NCBI RefSeq assembly: GCF_947497045.1
Contig: NZ_CANMEU010000009.1
Location: forward strand, 112,829-176,828
Reading direction: 5' to 3'
DNA length: 64,000 bases
DNA from: an uncultured Tateyamaria sp.
GTDB taxonomy: Bacteria; Pseudomonadota; Alphaproteobacteria; Rhodobacterales; Rhodobacteraceae
Made by a program: the position numbers and the translations under genes. Shown here one piece after another: positions 38,055 to 48,332 of this stretch. The first letter of the stretch is position 1, and each line of letters begins with the position of its first letter. The notes beneath the pieces are model-generated. The model searched no databases, was not told where the DNA came from, and was given only the letters and a program-made list of their open reading frames with translations.

Positions 38055-38058
<4 letters not shown>
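37429..38058 (+). CDS. ureF: Urease accessory protein UreF
   Basis: 209 residues. [39 protein letters not shown] and the C-terminal end QPRIFRT match UreF. UreF couples UreD to the GTPase UreG. It overlaps ureE at the start (ATGA) and ureG at the end (ATGA). Confidence 0.95.
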
Positions 38059-38681
<623 letters not shown>

Positions 38682-38691
38682 ACCCGTCTTT

Positions 38692-38742
38692 CCTTTCGCT
38701 GCAAATACCTCGGGGGAGGCCGCAGGCCGGGGGCAGAGCCCC
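38692..38742 (+). repeat. Intergenic palindromic repeat element, copy 2
   Basis: CCTTTCGC..AAATACCTCGGGGGAGGCCGCAGGCCGGGGGC then AGAGCCCC resembles copy 1 (14623-14680) read on the other strand. Both contain AAATACCT, GGGGGAG and a final GGGGGC/GCCCC stem. It directly follows ureG. The short spacing and hairpins suit a terminator. Confidence 0.7.
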
Positions 38743-38797
38743 AAATCTCGGGCGAAGGGCAAAGTACCCAAAACCCCATTCGATCATTAAGCCGTAA

Positions 38798-38816
38798 GGC
38801 GCACCTGTGGTGCGCC
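38798..38816. terminator. Hairpin between ureG and the molybdenum hydroxylase gene
   Basis: GGCGCACC-TGT-GGTGCGCC is a perfect 8-base stem placed between two convergent genes. No clear T tract follows on either strand, so it is a candidate two-way terminator. Confidence 0.5.
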
Positions 38817-38821
38817 CGGCC

Positions 38822-41062
38822 TCAGACGAAATCGATGAATTTGTTCATGGGCATCTCGCGAATACGCTGACCGGTGGCCGCAAAGATCGCATTGGACAGG
38901 GCCGCAGCGGCAGGCGGCACCATGGGTTCGCCCATGCCACGCACATGATCGCCGTTCTCAAGGCCACGCACCATGATCTCGGGGGTCTGATAGAGGCGCA
39001 TCCCCTCGTAGTCATAATAATTCAGCTGATCGACCATGCCGTCAGAATAGGTCACCTCGGCATTCATCGCATGACCCAGGGCCCAGACGATTCCACCCTG
39101 CACCATGTTCTCGAAGTTCACGGGGTCGACGACGGTGCCCACTTCGGCCGCCACCCAGACCTTGTCGATACGAATGCCGCTATCGGTATTGGTAACCTCG
39201 ACCACCTCGACCACGGGCACCCCGAATGACATGCAGAAGGCAACACCACGCCCCTTTCCATCGGGCAAAGGCGCACCCCAGCCAGACATCTCGGCCACCG
39301 CCTCAAGGGTCTTGCGGGACGGGTCGTGCCAGCACAGACGCAGGCGTTCCTCCATCGGGTCCGCGCCGGCGGCATGAATCAACTCATCCAGAAACACATC
39401 GTGGAAAAACCCGTTGGTCGAGGCCCCCACCGCACGCCATGAGGTGATCGGGGCCAGCTCCGGCGCACGGTAGCCTGACACGCGGTAATTGGGGATCGAC
39501 ATGGGCTGTTCCCACGCCCCGGCGACGATCTGAAGATCGGGGCCGGGCACGGGCAAGCCTTGGCGGCCCATTTGGCTCGCCACGACCGAGGGCATGGCGA
39601 TGCCCAGATCGTACGCCTCAACACGGCCATCCCGCACAGCCCCACGCCCCCGCGCCATCGCGATCTGGCGGGTGTCGTCATGGGTCATGTCCTCTTCGCG
39701 TGAATAGGTCAGCTTGACGGGCACACCACGCATTTCGAGCGCAATTTCAGCGGCTTCCCTGACAACACGGTCCTCAAGGCGGTGGCCAAAGCTGCCGCCC
39801 ATGACTTGCACATGGACGTGCACATCATCGGTGTCATGGCCGGTGATCCTAGCCACATTGGTCTGCACAAATCGGGGGATTTGGGTGCCGGTCCAAACAT
39901 CCACACGGGCGTCCGTGACGCGCACGGTCGCGCTGATGGGCTCAAGCGGGGCATGGGCCAGATAGGGCGCGCGGTATTCGGCCTCAATCACCTCCGCCCC
40001 CTCAAGGGCGGTCTCCACATCCCCCTCATCCCGCTTGCGGGTATCAAGCGCGTCCTCGGTGAAACTGTCTGCCAAGGCCTGCCAGTGGCCGTCCATATTA
40101 TCGGGATAGGAGGCCGCGCCCCACTCAATCTCGATCGCGTTCACAGCCTGAATGGCGCGCCACGTGTTGTCGGCCACCACAGCCACGCCACCCGTCACCG
40201 AAACCACCTTCTGGACGCCCCGCATGCCTTCGGCCACGCTGGCATCATAGCGGATCATGTCACCGTCGCGCCGTGGATTGGTGCGCACGCTGGCATGGAC
40301 CATGCCGTCGATCTCAAAGTCGATTCCGTAGGCTTGGGTGCCTGTGGATTTCGCCACGATATCGATGCGCTCCATCTCTTTGCCGATCAGACGCCAAGTC
40401 GCGGGATTGCGCAAGGCGACGTCATTGACCGGGTCGAGGGTCGCCGCAGCAGGCGCAAGCGAGACATAGCTGAGCGTCGTGCCATCGGGCAGTTCAACCG
40501 CCCCGTTGGCGGTTTTGAGGTCGCCCACGGGCACACCGCTTTGCTGTGCGGCGGCTGCCTTCAGCGTCTCGCGCGCCACGGCACCTGCAAGGCGCAGTTT
40601 CTCAAAGCTGTCGGGCACTGTCGTTGAGCCACCCGTGATCTGAAGACCCATGAACTTCAGCATTGCATCCATCGCGCCCCGCGCCGAATTGGCCACAAAA
40701 CTCTCATCCGTAGAGCGGAACGGGGCCGCCTCGGCGCTGAGGGCCGTGTTGTAATAGGCGGGGCTTGGCATGCCCGGATCAACGCGGATCTGATCAAGCG
40801 TCACATCCAACTCTTCGGCGATCAGGGCCGCCTGCACCGAATAGGCCCCCTGCCCGCTGTCCGCACGCGGGGTGATCAGGGTGATGCCGCTGGTGTCGAT
40901 CTTGACATAAGGGGTCAGCGCGGCGGCATCCTCGGCCAGATCATCCAACAGCGGATTGGCCACGGGGCGCTTGTACATGAAATAGCCAAAGGCGACCCCG
41001 CCCACAATCGTGGCCGAGCCCACCAGGAACGTGCGACGCGCGATTTTTCCAATACGATTCAT
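38822..41062 (-). CDS. Molybdopterin-binding subunit of an isoquinoline 1-oxidoreductase-type hydroxylase
   Basis: 746 residues. The N-terminus ARRTFLVGSATIVGGVAFGY is a Tat-like signal or anchor. The molybdenum domain has VQVMGGSFGHRLEDRVVREA and WRAVGASTNGFFHD. The C-terminal RGMGEPMVPPAAAALSNAIF holds the catalytic glutamate of xanthine-oxidase-family enzymes. The gene pairs with the [2Fe-2S] subunit encoded just upstream (four bases apart), matching the IorAB layout. The substrate may be an aldehyde or N-heterocycle and is not determinable. Confidence 0.9.
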   Translation of the reverse strand: MNRIGKIARRTFLVGSATIVGGVAFGYFMYKRPVANPLLDDLAEDAAALTPYVKIDTSGITLITPRADSGQGAYSVQAALIAEELDVTLDQIRVDPGMPSPAYYNTALSAEAAPFRSTDESFVANSARGAMDAMLKFMGLQITGGSTTVPDSFEKLRLAGAVARETLKAAAAQQSGVPVGDLKTANGAVELPDGTTLSYVSLAPAAATLDPVNDVALRNPATWRLIGKEMERIDIVAKSTGTQAYGIDFEIDGMVHASVRTNPRRDGDMIRYDASVAEGMRGVQKVVSVTGGVAVVADNTWRAIQAVNAIEIEWGAASYPDNMDGHWQALADSFTEDALDTRKRDEGDVETALEGAEVIEAEYRAPYLAHAPLEPISATVRVTDARVDVWTGTQIPRFVQTNVARITGHDTDDVHVHVQVMGGSFGHRLEDRVVREAAEIALEMRGVPVKLTYSREEDMTHDDTRQIAMARGRGAVRDGRVEAYDLGIAMPSVVASQMGRQGLPVPGPDLQIVAGAWEQPMSIPNYRVSGYRAPELAPITSWRAVGASTNGFFHDVFLDELIHAAGADPMEERLRLCWHDPSRKTLEAVAEMSGWGAPLPDGKGRGVAFCMSFGVPVVEVVEVTNTDSGIRIDKVWVAAEVGTVVDPVNFENMVQGGIVWALGHAMNAEVTYSDGMVDQLNYYDYEGMRLYQTPEIMVRGLENGDHVRGMGEPMVPPAAAALSNAIFAATGQRIREMPMNKFIDFV

Positions 41063-41066
41063 GGAC

Positions 41067-41525
41067 TTAGACCTTTTGCAACTTGGTGGCGGCGGTTTTT
41101 ACGGCCGCCCGGATGCGGGTGTATGTGCCGCAGCGGCACAGGTTCCCGCTCATCGCCTCGTCAATATCGGCGTCACTGGGATTGGGAATGTCCGACAAAA
41201 GCGAGGCCGCCTGCATGATCTGGCCCGACTGACAGTAGCCGCATTGGGCCACCTGGTGCGCGATCCATGCCTCTTGGACCGCGTGCAGCGCCTCGGGAGT
41301 GCCAAGTCCCTCAATCGTCGTGACCGCGCCATCCACATCCGCGGCAAGCGTCTGACAAGAACGCACTGCGACACCGTCGATATGGACGGTGCAGGCCCCG
41401 CATTGGGCAACACCGCAGCCATATTTCACACCCTTGATGCCCAATTCATCCCGCAGCACCCAAAGCAAAGGCATGTCGTCTTCGACATCAACGTCGTGGG
41501 ATGTACCATTCACGGTCAGTTTCAT
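41067..41525 (-). CDS. [2Fe-2S] subunit of the molybdenum hydroxylase
   Basis: 152 residues. The N-terminal plant-type cluster is in [20 protein letters not shown] with SCQTLA. The C-terminal cluster is in [17 protein letters not shown] and [14 protein letters not shown]. The ATG at 41525 gives [20 protein letters not shown], the family start. It passes electrons from the molybdenum centre and is encoded directly ahead of the large subunit. Confidence 0.95.
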   Translation of the reverse strand: MKLTVNGTSHDVDVEDDMPLLWVLRDELGIKGVKYGCGVAQCGACTVHIDGVAVRSCQTLAADVDGAVTTIEGLGTPEALHAVQEAWIAHQVAQCGYCQSGQIMQAASLLSDIPNPSDADIDEAMSGNLCRCGTYTRIRAAVKTAATKLQKV

Positions 41526-41652
41526 TTGTGCGCTCCGAGCGTATTCCTGTCCCTGCAACCATAGAGCATGGCAGCCCCAGCAAAAACCTGCGGATTACGC
41601 CAAAGCGATGGAAGATCGTGCCAAGGCCGCGACGTCACCCACCGGCACCAAT

Positions 41653-41680
41653 AAAAAAGGCCCCACGCGGGGGCCTTTCA
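41653..41680 (-). terminator. Rho-independent terminator of adhC
   Basis: On the minus strand the stem AAGGCCCC-CGCGT-GGGGCCTT is followed by a TTTTATT run. It lies about 20 bases past the adhC stop and fits an intrinsic terminator very well. Confidence 0.85.
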
Positions 41681-41699
41681 TTGCGCGATATAGAAAGGT

Positions 41700-42815
<1,116 letters not shown>

Positions 42816-42979
42816 GGTCATATCTCCTTGGATTTTGGTGGCCATCAAGGCCAGCCAAGGGCGTCGCTGTCAATCAAAAGGGGCCGCGCGTCTGAATTAA
42901 ATCAGCGCACCGGGACCGGTGATCAAACGATGCAGGGGCAGGCTCCTCTCTGTGCGCACTGTAAGCGAACGTCTATAGG

Positions 42980-43852
42980 TCAGGCCCGTGCCAGAACGAA
43001 ATCGTGCACCACTTCGAAATAGGGGCCGTCCATCCCGGCCTCGGCAATTTTGGCCGCATCCTCGATCAGGTCGAATTTCGCCATCAGGCTTTCCTTGACC
43101 CCGAACACCGCATCGGAATGGATATATTCATCATCCGGGTCAAAGATATGGGTGGTCAGGGTATCGTATCCGTCCGCCTCAAGAATGTAGTGCAGGTGCG
43201 CAGGCCGCCACGCGTGCCGCCCAAGCGCCTTCATCAACCGGCCCACGGGTCCGTCTTCGGGGATGGGATAGTTCTTGGGCTTCACCCCTTCAAAGAAGTA
43301 CACGCCGTCCGAGCCTGTCCGAAACACGCCGCGCAGGTTAAAGTCAGGCTGGATACCCTTTTGCTGCACATCATAAAACCCTTCGTCATTGGCCTGCCAG
43401 ACATCAATCTTGACGCCATCAACAGGGTTGCCGTCGGTGTCCAGAATACGCCCCCGGATCAGCATCTTGTCCCCCTTGCCATCAAGGCAGATGTTGGACC
43501 CCATCGGCAGCTCGGGCGCATCAGGCAGGTGGAACGGACCCAGCACGGTGGACTCTGACGCCCCTTGCGGTTTGCGGTTGTTGATCGCATCCACCAGCAT
43601 CGACACGCCCAGCACATCGCTCAGCAGGATAAACTCCTGCCGCCAGTCGGTGCAGGTGTGCCCTGTCTTTGTCAGAAACTGAATCGCGTCGAACCATTCG
43701 GTCTGGGTCGGTTCGATCTCTTTGATGCAGGCGTGCATGTGCCGCACAATCGCCTCCATGCAGGTCGCCAGCCGTTCGTTATCGGTGTTGGTGCGCGCCG
43801 CCACAACCTCGGCAGAGTTTTCTTCGGTGAAGTATCCATCAGGAGTGGTCAT
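42980..43852 (-). CDS. Hydroxyquinol 1,2-dioxygenase (intradiol)
   Basis: 290 residues. The iron ligands are Tyr in DVWQANDEGFYDVQ, Tyr in VKPKNYPIPEDGPVGRLM and the two His in RPAHLHYILEADGYD. GSNICLDGKGDKMLIRGRIL and the long N-terminal helical domain match hydroxyquinol and catechol 1,2-dioxygenases. It would open benzenetriol to maleylacetate, which the nearby reductase then uses. It starts three bases after the monooxygenase stop. Confidence 0.9.
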   Translation of the reverse strand: MTTPDGYFTEENSAEVVAARTNTDNERLATCMEAIVRHMHACIKEIEPTQTEWFDAIQFLTKTGHTCTDWRQEFILLSDVLGVSMLVDAINNRKPQGASESTVLGPFHLPDAPELPMGSNICLDGKGDKMLIRGRILDTDGNPVDGVKIDVWQANDEGFYDVQQKGIQPDFNLRGVFRTGSDGVYFFEGVKPKNYPIPEDGPVGRLMKALGRHAWRPAHLHYILEADGYDTLTTHIFDPDDEYIHSDAVFGVKESLMAKFDLIEDAAKIAEAGMDGPYFEVVHDFVLARA

Positions 43853-43855
43853 GGC

Positions 43856-45613
43856 TCAGCTTTCCTTTGCAAGGATTGAGGAAAAGACGCGGGTGAGTTC
43901 GGCCACGGGATCATCTGCCATCGCCTCACTGCGCCACGCGACGTGGTGGTCGGGGCGCACGAGGACGCAGCCGGCCTCGCCGACTTCGCGCGCGCGAGCC
44001 CAGTCGCCGACATGATCGACCAGCGGCTGGCGCGGCCCGATCACATGGGCCGACAGGGTGACCTCCATCTCGGCTGCCACCCTGGTGGCCGCATCCGTCC
44101 AGGCTCGCCCGTTCAAACCGGTCAGCAGGGCAAAGCCGCCTTTGGTCAGATCCAGCGTCGAATGTTTTTTACCCGCCGCGTCAAACAGCCAGACATGGGG
44201 CAGGCGCGCACCGGGCCAAGTGGTCGGCTGGTAGTGCAATTCGTGATCGAGATCGAAGGCCGGTTCCATCTGCCCATCCGTCACCACGGCGTCCGAGCGA
44301 TACCTCTGGTTCATTTCGACCCCGTGCGCGTCAAATTCGTATTTCTTGAACGCAATCGCTTTGCGCAGAGCGGTGCGTTGTGCCTCGGCCTCGGCCGTGT
44401 TGTCGCAGCGCCTGTCCATATTGGCCTGCATCACATCCGGATCCGTATGTCCAATCAGACCAAGCGCTTCAAAGATCGGGCCGAACTCGCCAATGGACTG
44501 ATTGGCGCGGGTCACGATCTGTTTGGCAACCGGCGCGCGTTCGGCGTTGTAGCTGTCCAGCAGACCCGGACCCGCCTGCCCTTTCAGCACGGCGGCCAGT
44601 TTCCATGACAGGTTGAAGGCGTCCTGAATGGACGTGTTGGACCCAAGCCCGTTCGAGGGCGGGTGGCGGTGCGCTGCGTCGCCCATGATGAACACACGCC
44701 CTTTGGACATTTGGGTCGCATAGGCGTCATTGACCGTCCAGTAGCTGATCGCCTGCATGTCGATCTCAAGATCGGGGTCGCCGACCAGATCGCGGATGAT
44801 CTTCTTGGCCTCGTCATCGTTCAATTCGGGGCGTTCCCCGTCGATGTCATAGCCCCAGATCGCCATCCATTCGTTCCACGGGCGGATCATACGGATCACA
44901 CCCATGCCGATGCCGCCCACATTTGATCCGGGCTGCATCACCCAGTAAAGCACCGAAGGGCGGTGTGCGACATGCTGGCTGAGGTCGGCCTTGAACAGCA
45001 GGTTGATCGAGCCTGCAACACCCATCTTGCCCTCGATCGGAAGGCCCGTGTTTTCGGTCACCGCCGAATTGCCCCCATCGGCCCCGATCAGATATTTCGA
45101 GCGCACAGTGAATGTCTGGTTGGTCAACCGATCAAGGATCGTCGACGTCACCCCATCCGCATCGGCCACATGGCTTTTGTATTCGCAGGACATACGCGCT
45201 TGCGTACCGCGCGCGCAGGCGGTCTTGAACAGCAGCGGTTCCATGAATGTCTGGGGCAGATCGTTCATCTTGCTTGGCGAACTCAGCGCGTGTTCGGCGC
45301 GGCTGAGGGGGTGGGTGCCCCATGTCTGGATGCGCCCCAACTCTTCACCCGTCAGGCTTTCGCAAAACACGTTCGAGCCCATCAGGTCCTGCTCGGTGGC
45401 GTGCATGTACGCCTCGCCTTCGACCTCTTCGCCCAAATCCCGCAGCACCTCCATCGTGCGCTGGTTAGTGATGTGCGCGCGCGGGCTGTTGGCGAGCCAG
45501 TGATAGCGGTTCACGGCCATATTCTCGACCCCGTAGGTCGACAGCAGGGCCGCCGTCGCGGACCCCGCCGGGCCTGTGCCAATGATCAGAACGTCGGTGG
45601 TGATATCTGCCAT
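43856..45613 (-). CDS. FAD-dependent aromatic-ring monooxygenase (TfdB/phenol-hydroxylase-like)
   Basis: 585 residues. The FAD loop is VLIIGTGPAGSATAALLSTY, the second FAD motif is VFIMGDAAHRHPPSNGLGSN, and the C-terminal thioredoxin-like tail ends KES. IGADGGNSAV is conserved. Family members hydroxylate phenols with NAD(P)H. Given the neighbours it probably forms hydroxyquinol. The ATG at 45613 has GGAGG upstream; an upstream ATG is out of the family pattern. It lies 26 bases after the maleylacetate reductase stop. Confidence 0.9.
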   Translation of the reverse strand: MADITTDVLIIGTGPAGSATAALLSTYGVENMAVNRYHWLANSPRAHITNQRTMEVLRDLGEEVEGEAYMHATEQDLMGSNVFCESLTGEELGRIQTWGTHPLSRAEHALSSPSKMNDLPQTFMEPLLFKTACARGTQARMSCEYKSHVADADGVTSTILDRLTNQTFTVRSKYLIGADGGNSAVTENTGLPIEGKMGVAGSINLLFKADLSQHVAHRPSVLYWVMQPGSNVGGIGMGVIRMIRPWNEWMAIWGYDIDGERPELNDDEAKKIIRDLVGDPDLEIDMQAISYWTVNDAYATQMSKGRVFIMGDAAHRHPPSNGLGSNTSIQDAFNLSWKLAAVLKGQAGPGLLDSYNAERAPVAKQIVTRANQSIGEFGPIFEALGLIGHTDPDVMQANMDRRCDNTAEAEAQRTALRKAIAFKKYEFDAHGVEMNQRYRSDAVVTDGQMEPAFDLDHELHYQPTTWPGARLPHVWLFDAAGKKHSTLDLTKGGFALLTGLNGRAWTDAATRVAAEMEVTLSAHVIGPRQPLVDHVGDWARAREVGEAGCVLVRPDHHVAWRSEAMADDPVAELTRVFSSILAKES

Positions 45614-45639
45614 TTTTGGGTCCTCCTCCAAGGGTCGGG

Positions 45640-46704
45640 TCAAACTTGCGGACGCGCGCCCTCCCAGGCGGCCTGCAAAAGCGTGCGGATGCCGTCCCGT
45701 GTGATCGGGGCGGGATTGGGATAGGGTTTGCGGGTGGCCAGATGCGCGGCATGATCAAGCTGCACCTCCGCCACGCCGAGCTTGCGCAACGCCTTGGGCG
45801 CATTCAGGCGGGTCGCATAATCATAAAGCGCCGTTCCAGGCGTTTCGCCCCCGAAAATCTCGCAGATCGGGGCCAACAGGTCAGGCACAGTGCGCGCATT
45901 GTAACCGATGGCGTGGGGCAGCATAATCGCATGTGTATCAGCATGGGGCAGGTCAAAGGCCCCACCAAGCGTGTGGCACAGTTTGTGATGCAGCGACATG
46001 CCCACAAGGCCAAGGACCGCACCGCAGGCATAGGCCCCACGCAACGTATCCTCGCGCGCGGCCACGCCATCCGGGGCCGCTATGACCACCTCCAAAGACC
46101 GGGCGAAGGCGCGCATGCCCTCAAGCGCAAGCGCGTCCGAGGTCGCGGTCCTGTTGGGCGCATAAAGCGCCTCGGCAGCGTGGGCGATGGCGTTCAGCGC
46201 CGAGGTCACCGTCATGCCAACAGGCAGCGACGTGATCAGTTCGGGGTCGTACAGGATCACTTCGGGCTGCACGCGCGGATCGCTGAGTGTGGTTTTTACG
46301 CCGCCCTCGGTCTGGCCCAGAGTTGGGGTCGCCTCGGACCCGGCATAGGTCGTCGGGATCACGATCTGCGGGAAACCCGTACGATAGGCGATGGCCTTTC
46401 CGAGCCCCGTGGTCGACCCGCCGCCAATGGCAACCACGCAATCGGCGGCCACCTCGCGCATATGTGCCACAGCCGCCTCGCTGATCGGGACGGGTGTATG
46501 CATGGCCGCGCCGGAAAAGACCCCGGCAGCGTCATCGCCCAAGACTTCGGCCAAGGCAAGGGCGCTATCAGATTGGGCCGGGGTCGACAGGATCAGGGCG
46601 CGCCGACATCCAAGACGCCGCACTTCATCGCGCGCTGTGTGACGCAAACCCGCGCCAAACAGGACGCGCGCTGATGTGGGGGCGGGAAACGTGTCAACCG
46701 TCAT
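45640..46704 (-). CDS. Maleylacetate reductase
   Basis: 354 residues of the iron-alcohol-dehydrogenase fold. VAIGGGSTTGLGKAIAYRTG is the NAD(P) region, PTTYAGSEATPTLGQTEGG follows, and SLHHKLCHTLGGAFDLPHAD carries metal ligands. It reduces maleylacetate to 3-oxoadipate, the last step of the hydroxyquinol branch. The ATG at 46704 was chosen over an upstream GTG. It leads the operon and diverges from the LysR gene. Confidence 0.92.
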   Translation of the reverse strand: MTVDTFPAPTSARVLFGAGLRHTARDEVRRLGCRRALILSTPAQSDSALALAEVLGDDAAGVFSGAAMHTPVPISEAAVAHMREVAADCVVAIGGGSTTGLGKAIAYRTGFPQIVIPTTYAGSEATPTLGQTEGGVKTTLSDPRVQPEVILYDPELITSLPVGMTVTSALNAIAHAAEALYAPNRTATSDALALEGMRAFARSLEVVIAAPDGVAAREDTLRGAYACGAVLGLVGMSLHHKLCHTLGGAFDLPHADTHAIMLPHAIGYNARTVPDLLAPICEIFGGETPGTALYDYATRLNAPKALRKLGVAEVQLDHAAHLATRKPYPNPAPITRDGIRTLLQAAWEGARPQV

Positions 46705-46773
46705 GGATACCACGCTAACGCGCGAGAATTCGCAAGTTGATAAGATGTTTGATCCTCAATATACCTTAACGTT
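46705..46773. promoter_or_regulatory. Divergent operator/promoter region of the LysR-hydroxyquinol locus
   Basis: 69 bases between two divergent starts. TTGA-N15-TCAA at 46737-46759 is an imperfect dyad of the LysR type. TATACC near 46761 is a possible -10 box for lysR. The assignments rest on spacing and pattern only. Confidence 0.4.
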
Positions 46774-47724
46774 ATGCAGATTGATCCCAATCATCTGATC
46801 ATCCTGGCCGCGGTCGTGGATGAAGGCGGGCTGACCCAAGGGGCCGCAGCATTGGGCAAATCCCAACCCTCGCTCAGCCGGTCGCTGTCGGCCCTCGAAG
46901 CCCGGTTGGGTCTGCCGCTGTTCGAAAAGGGGCGTCGCCCCCTGATCGCGACCGAGCTTGGGGCCGCACTGGCCGCGCAGGGCCGTCTGATCCGGGCCGC
47001 AGCGGCAGAAGCAAGCGTGCAGACGGGCCTTTATGCGGGTGGCAAGACCGGGGCGGTGCGGGTCGCAGGCACCCCTGTATTCATGGATGCGGTGATTGCG
47101 TCCATGATCGCGGGGTTCCAGCAGGCCAATCCCAATGTACGGATCGACCAGTCCTACGGCTATGCCGATACGCTGATCCGGGATGTGCAGTCGGGCACAC
47201 TGGATATGGCCCTGTGCCCCCTCCCACCCGATGCGGTGCCCGAAGGGCTGACCTTTGACGAAATCCTGCAAGGGCGCAATGTGATCGCCTGCCGGATCGG
47301 ACACCCCTTGGCGCGCAAGAAGACGCTGCGGCTGAGCGATATCGCCCCCTACCCCTGGATCGCGCCGCCCACGGCCAGCCCGCTTTATCAGGACCTCAAG
47401 GCGATCCTGGCCGAAATCGAAGTGGACGATTTCAGGGTCAGCTTTTCCGGCGGGTCAATCAGCGCGGTGCGCACGGTGCTGGAAGGGTCCGACAGCCTCA
47501 CGATCCTGCCCTATTCGGTGCTGTTTATGATGCGCCACCACAAGTCCCTGACCGCGCTTGATATCCGCATCCGGCACGCACCCCGGCATCTGGGGATCCT
47601 GAGCGCGCAAGCCAGCAGCGATCGACCCGTGGTGCGGCGGTTTCAACGGCATCTGGCGCATGAATTCAAATCACTGGCGCGCACCATCACACATCAGCAG
47701 CAGGCCTCGGTCTGGGGTGTTTAG
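46774..47724 (+). CDS. LysR-family transcriptional regulator
   Basis: 316 residues. The helix-turn-helix is in VVDEGGLTQGAAALGKSQPS and LSRSLSALEARLGLPLFEKG (residues about 14-52). A type 2 periplasmic-binding-like effector domain follows. It diverges from the maleylacetate reductase operon and probably senses an aromatic or ring-opened intermediate. Its TAG stop overlaps the convergent DUF3307 stop. Confidence 0.92.
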   Translation: MQIDPNHLIILAAVVDEGGLTQGAAALGKSQPSLSRSLSALEARLGLPLFEKGRRPLIATELGAALAAQGRLIRAAAAEASVQTGLYAGGKTGAVRVAGTPVFMDAVIASMIAGFQQANPNVRIDQSYGYADTLIRDVQSGTLDMALCPLPPDAVPEGLTFDEILQGRNVIACRIGHPLARKKTLRLSDIAPYPWIAPPTASPLYQDLKAILAEIEVDDFRVSFSGGSISAVRTVLEGSDSLTILPYSVLFMMRHHKSLTALDIRIRHAPRHLGILSAQASSDRPVVRRFQRHLAHEFKSLARTITHQQQASVWGV

Positions 47725-48101
47725 GGCAGCACCGCCCAAACCATCACCAGATATGTCCACTGATGCAGCGCCTGATCGACCCCGAAGGCGCGCCAGTATC
47801 CGGCCTGCGCGGGACCGTGACCCGTGTGATCCGACCATCGACCCTTGGCCCAATCAATATGGAAATGCACCGCCCATTCGATCAGGGCGACAACCAGCGC
47901 CAGCGCGACCGGCACCCCAAGCAATACCATTGCAATCAATGACCCAACCGCATGCAGCCCCGCATGCTGCACCCGCCCCACATGCACATAGCGACTACGG
48001 TCCCGCAGCATCCGTGGGGTCTGAAGGTAAAAATCCGCAAACAAATGCTTGGTCTGAAGCAAGAACAGCAGTGCCAGTGCGAAAAGGACAGGATCGGCCA
48101 A
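47721..48101 (-). CDS. DUF3307-family membrane protein
   Basis: 126 residues with three hydrophobic stretches (about 5-20, 52-72, 108-125). HLFADFYLQT near residue 18 and FHIDWAKGRW are the DUF3307 signatures. The only acceptable start is a TTG at 48101 with AAAGGA in place. The function is unknown. It is convergent with the LysR gene. Confidence 0.82.
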   Translation of the reverse strand: MADPVLFALALLFLLQTKHLFADFYLQTPRMLRDRSRYVHVGRVQHAGLHAVGSLIAMVLLGVPVALALVVALIEWAVHFHIDWAKGRWSDHTGHGPAQAGYWRAFGVDQALHQWTYLVMVWAVLP

Positions 48102-48152
48102 GGGTGGTCCTTTGGTTGACGTTTCACCCCACCCTAGGGGCGCAAATCAAAT

Positions 48153-48168
48153 GCTGCAATATTGCAGC
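48153..48168. promoter_or_regulatory. 16-base perfect palindrome (possible operator)
   Basis: GCTGCAATATTGCAGC is a perfect palindrome in the gap between the divergent DUF3307 and ABC-like genes, 52 bases upstream of the DUF3307 start. A dimeric regulator is the natural reading. No such regulator is adjacent. Confidence 0.45.
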
Positions 48169-48332
48169 GGCCCGGATACACATTAAGCCAACCCCGCAAG
48201 GCATTGATTTGTGGTTGAACCCCTTGATAGGCTGGGGCCAAAGGGCACCCCGCCTGCGCAGACGTCTGGACCAGTCTTATCGAACGCTCCCTCTTTGCCT
48301 TCATCTGGAAGTATTCGAAACGCGACCAGCTT

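Noticed and set aside
41526..41699. A gene between the iron-sulfur subunit and adhC
   Set aside because: Short open frames exist but lack ribosome sites; the space is explained by the terminator and leader sequence.
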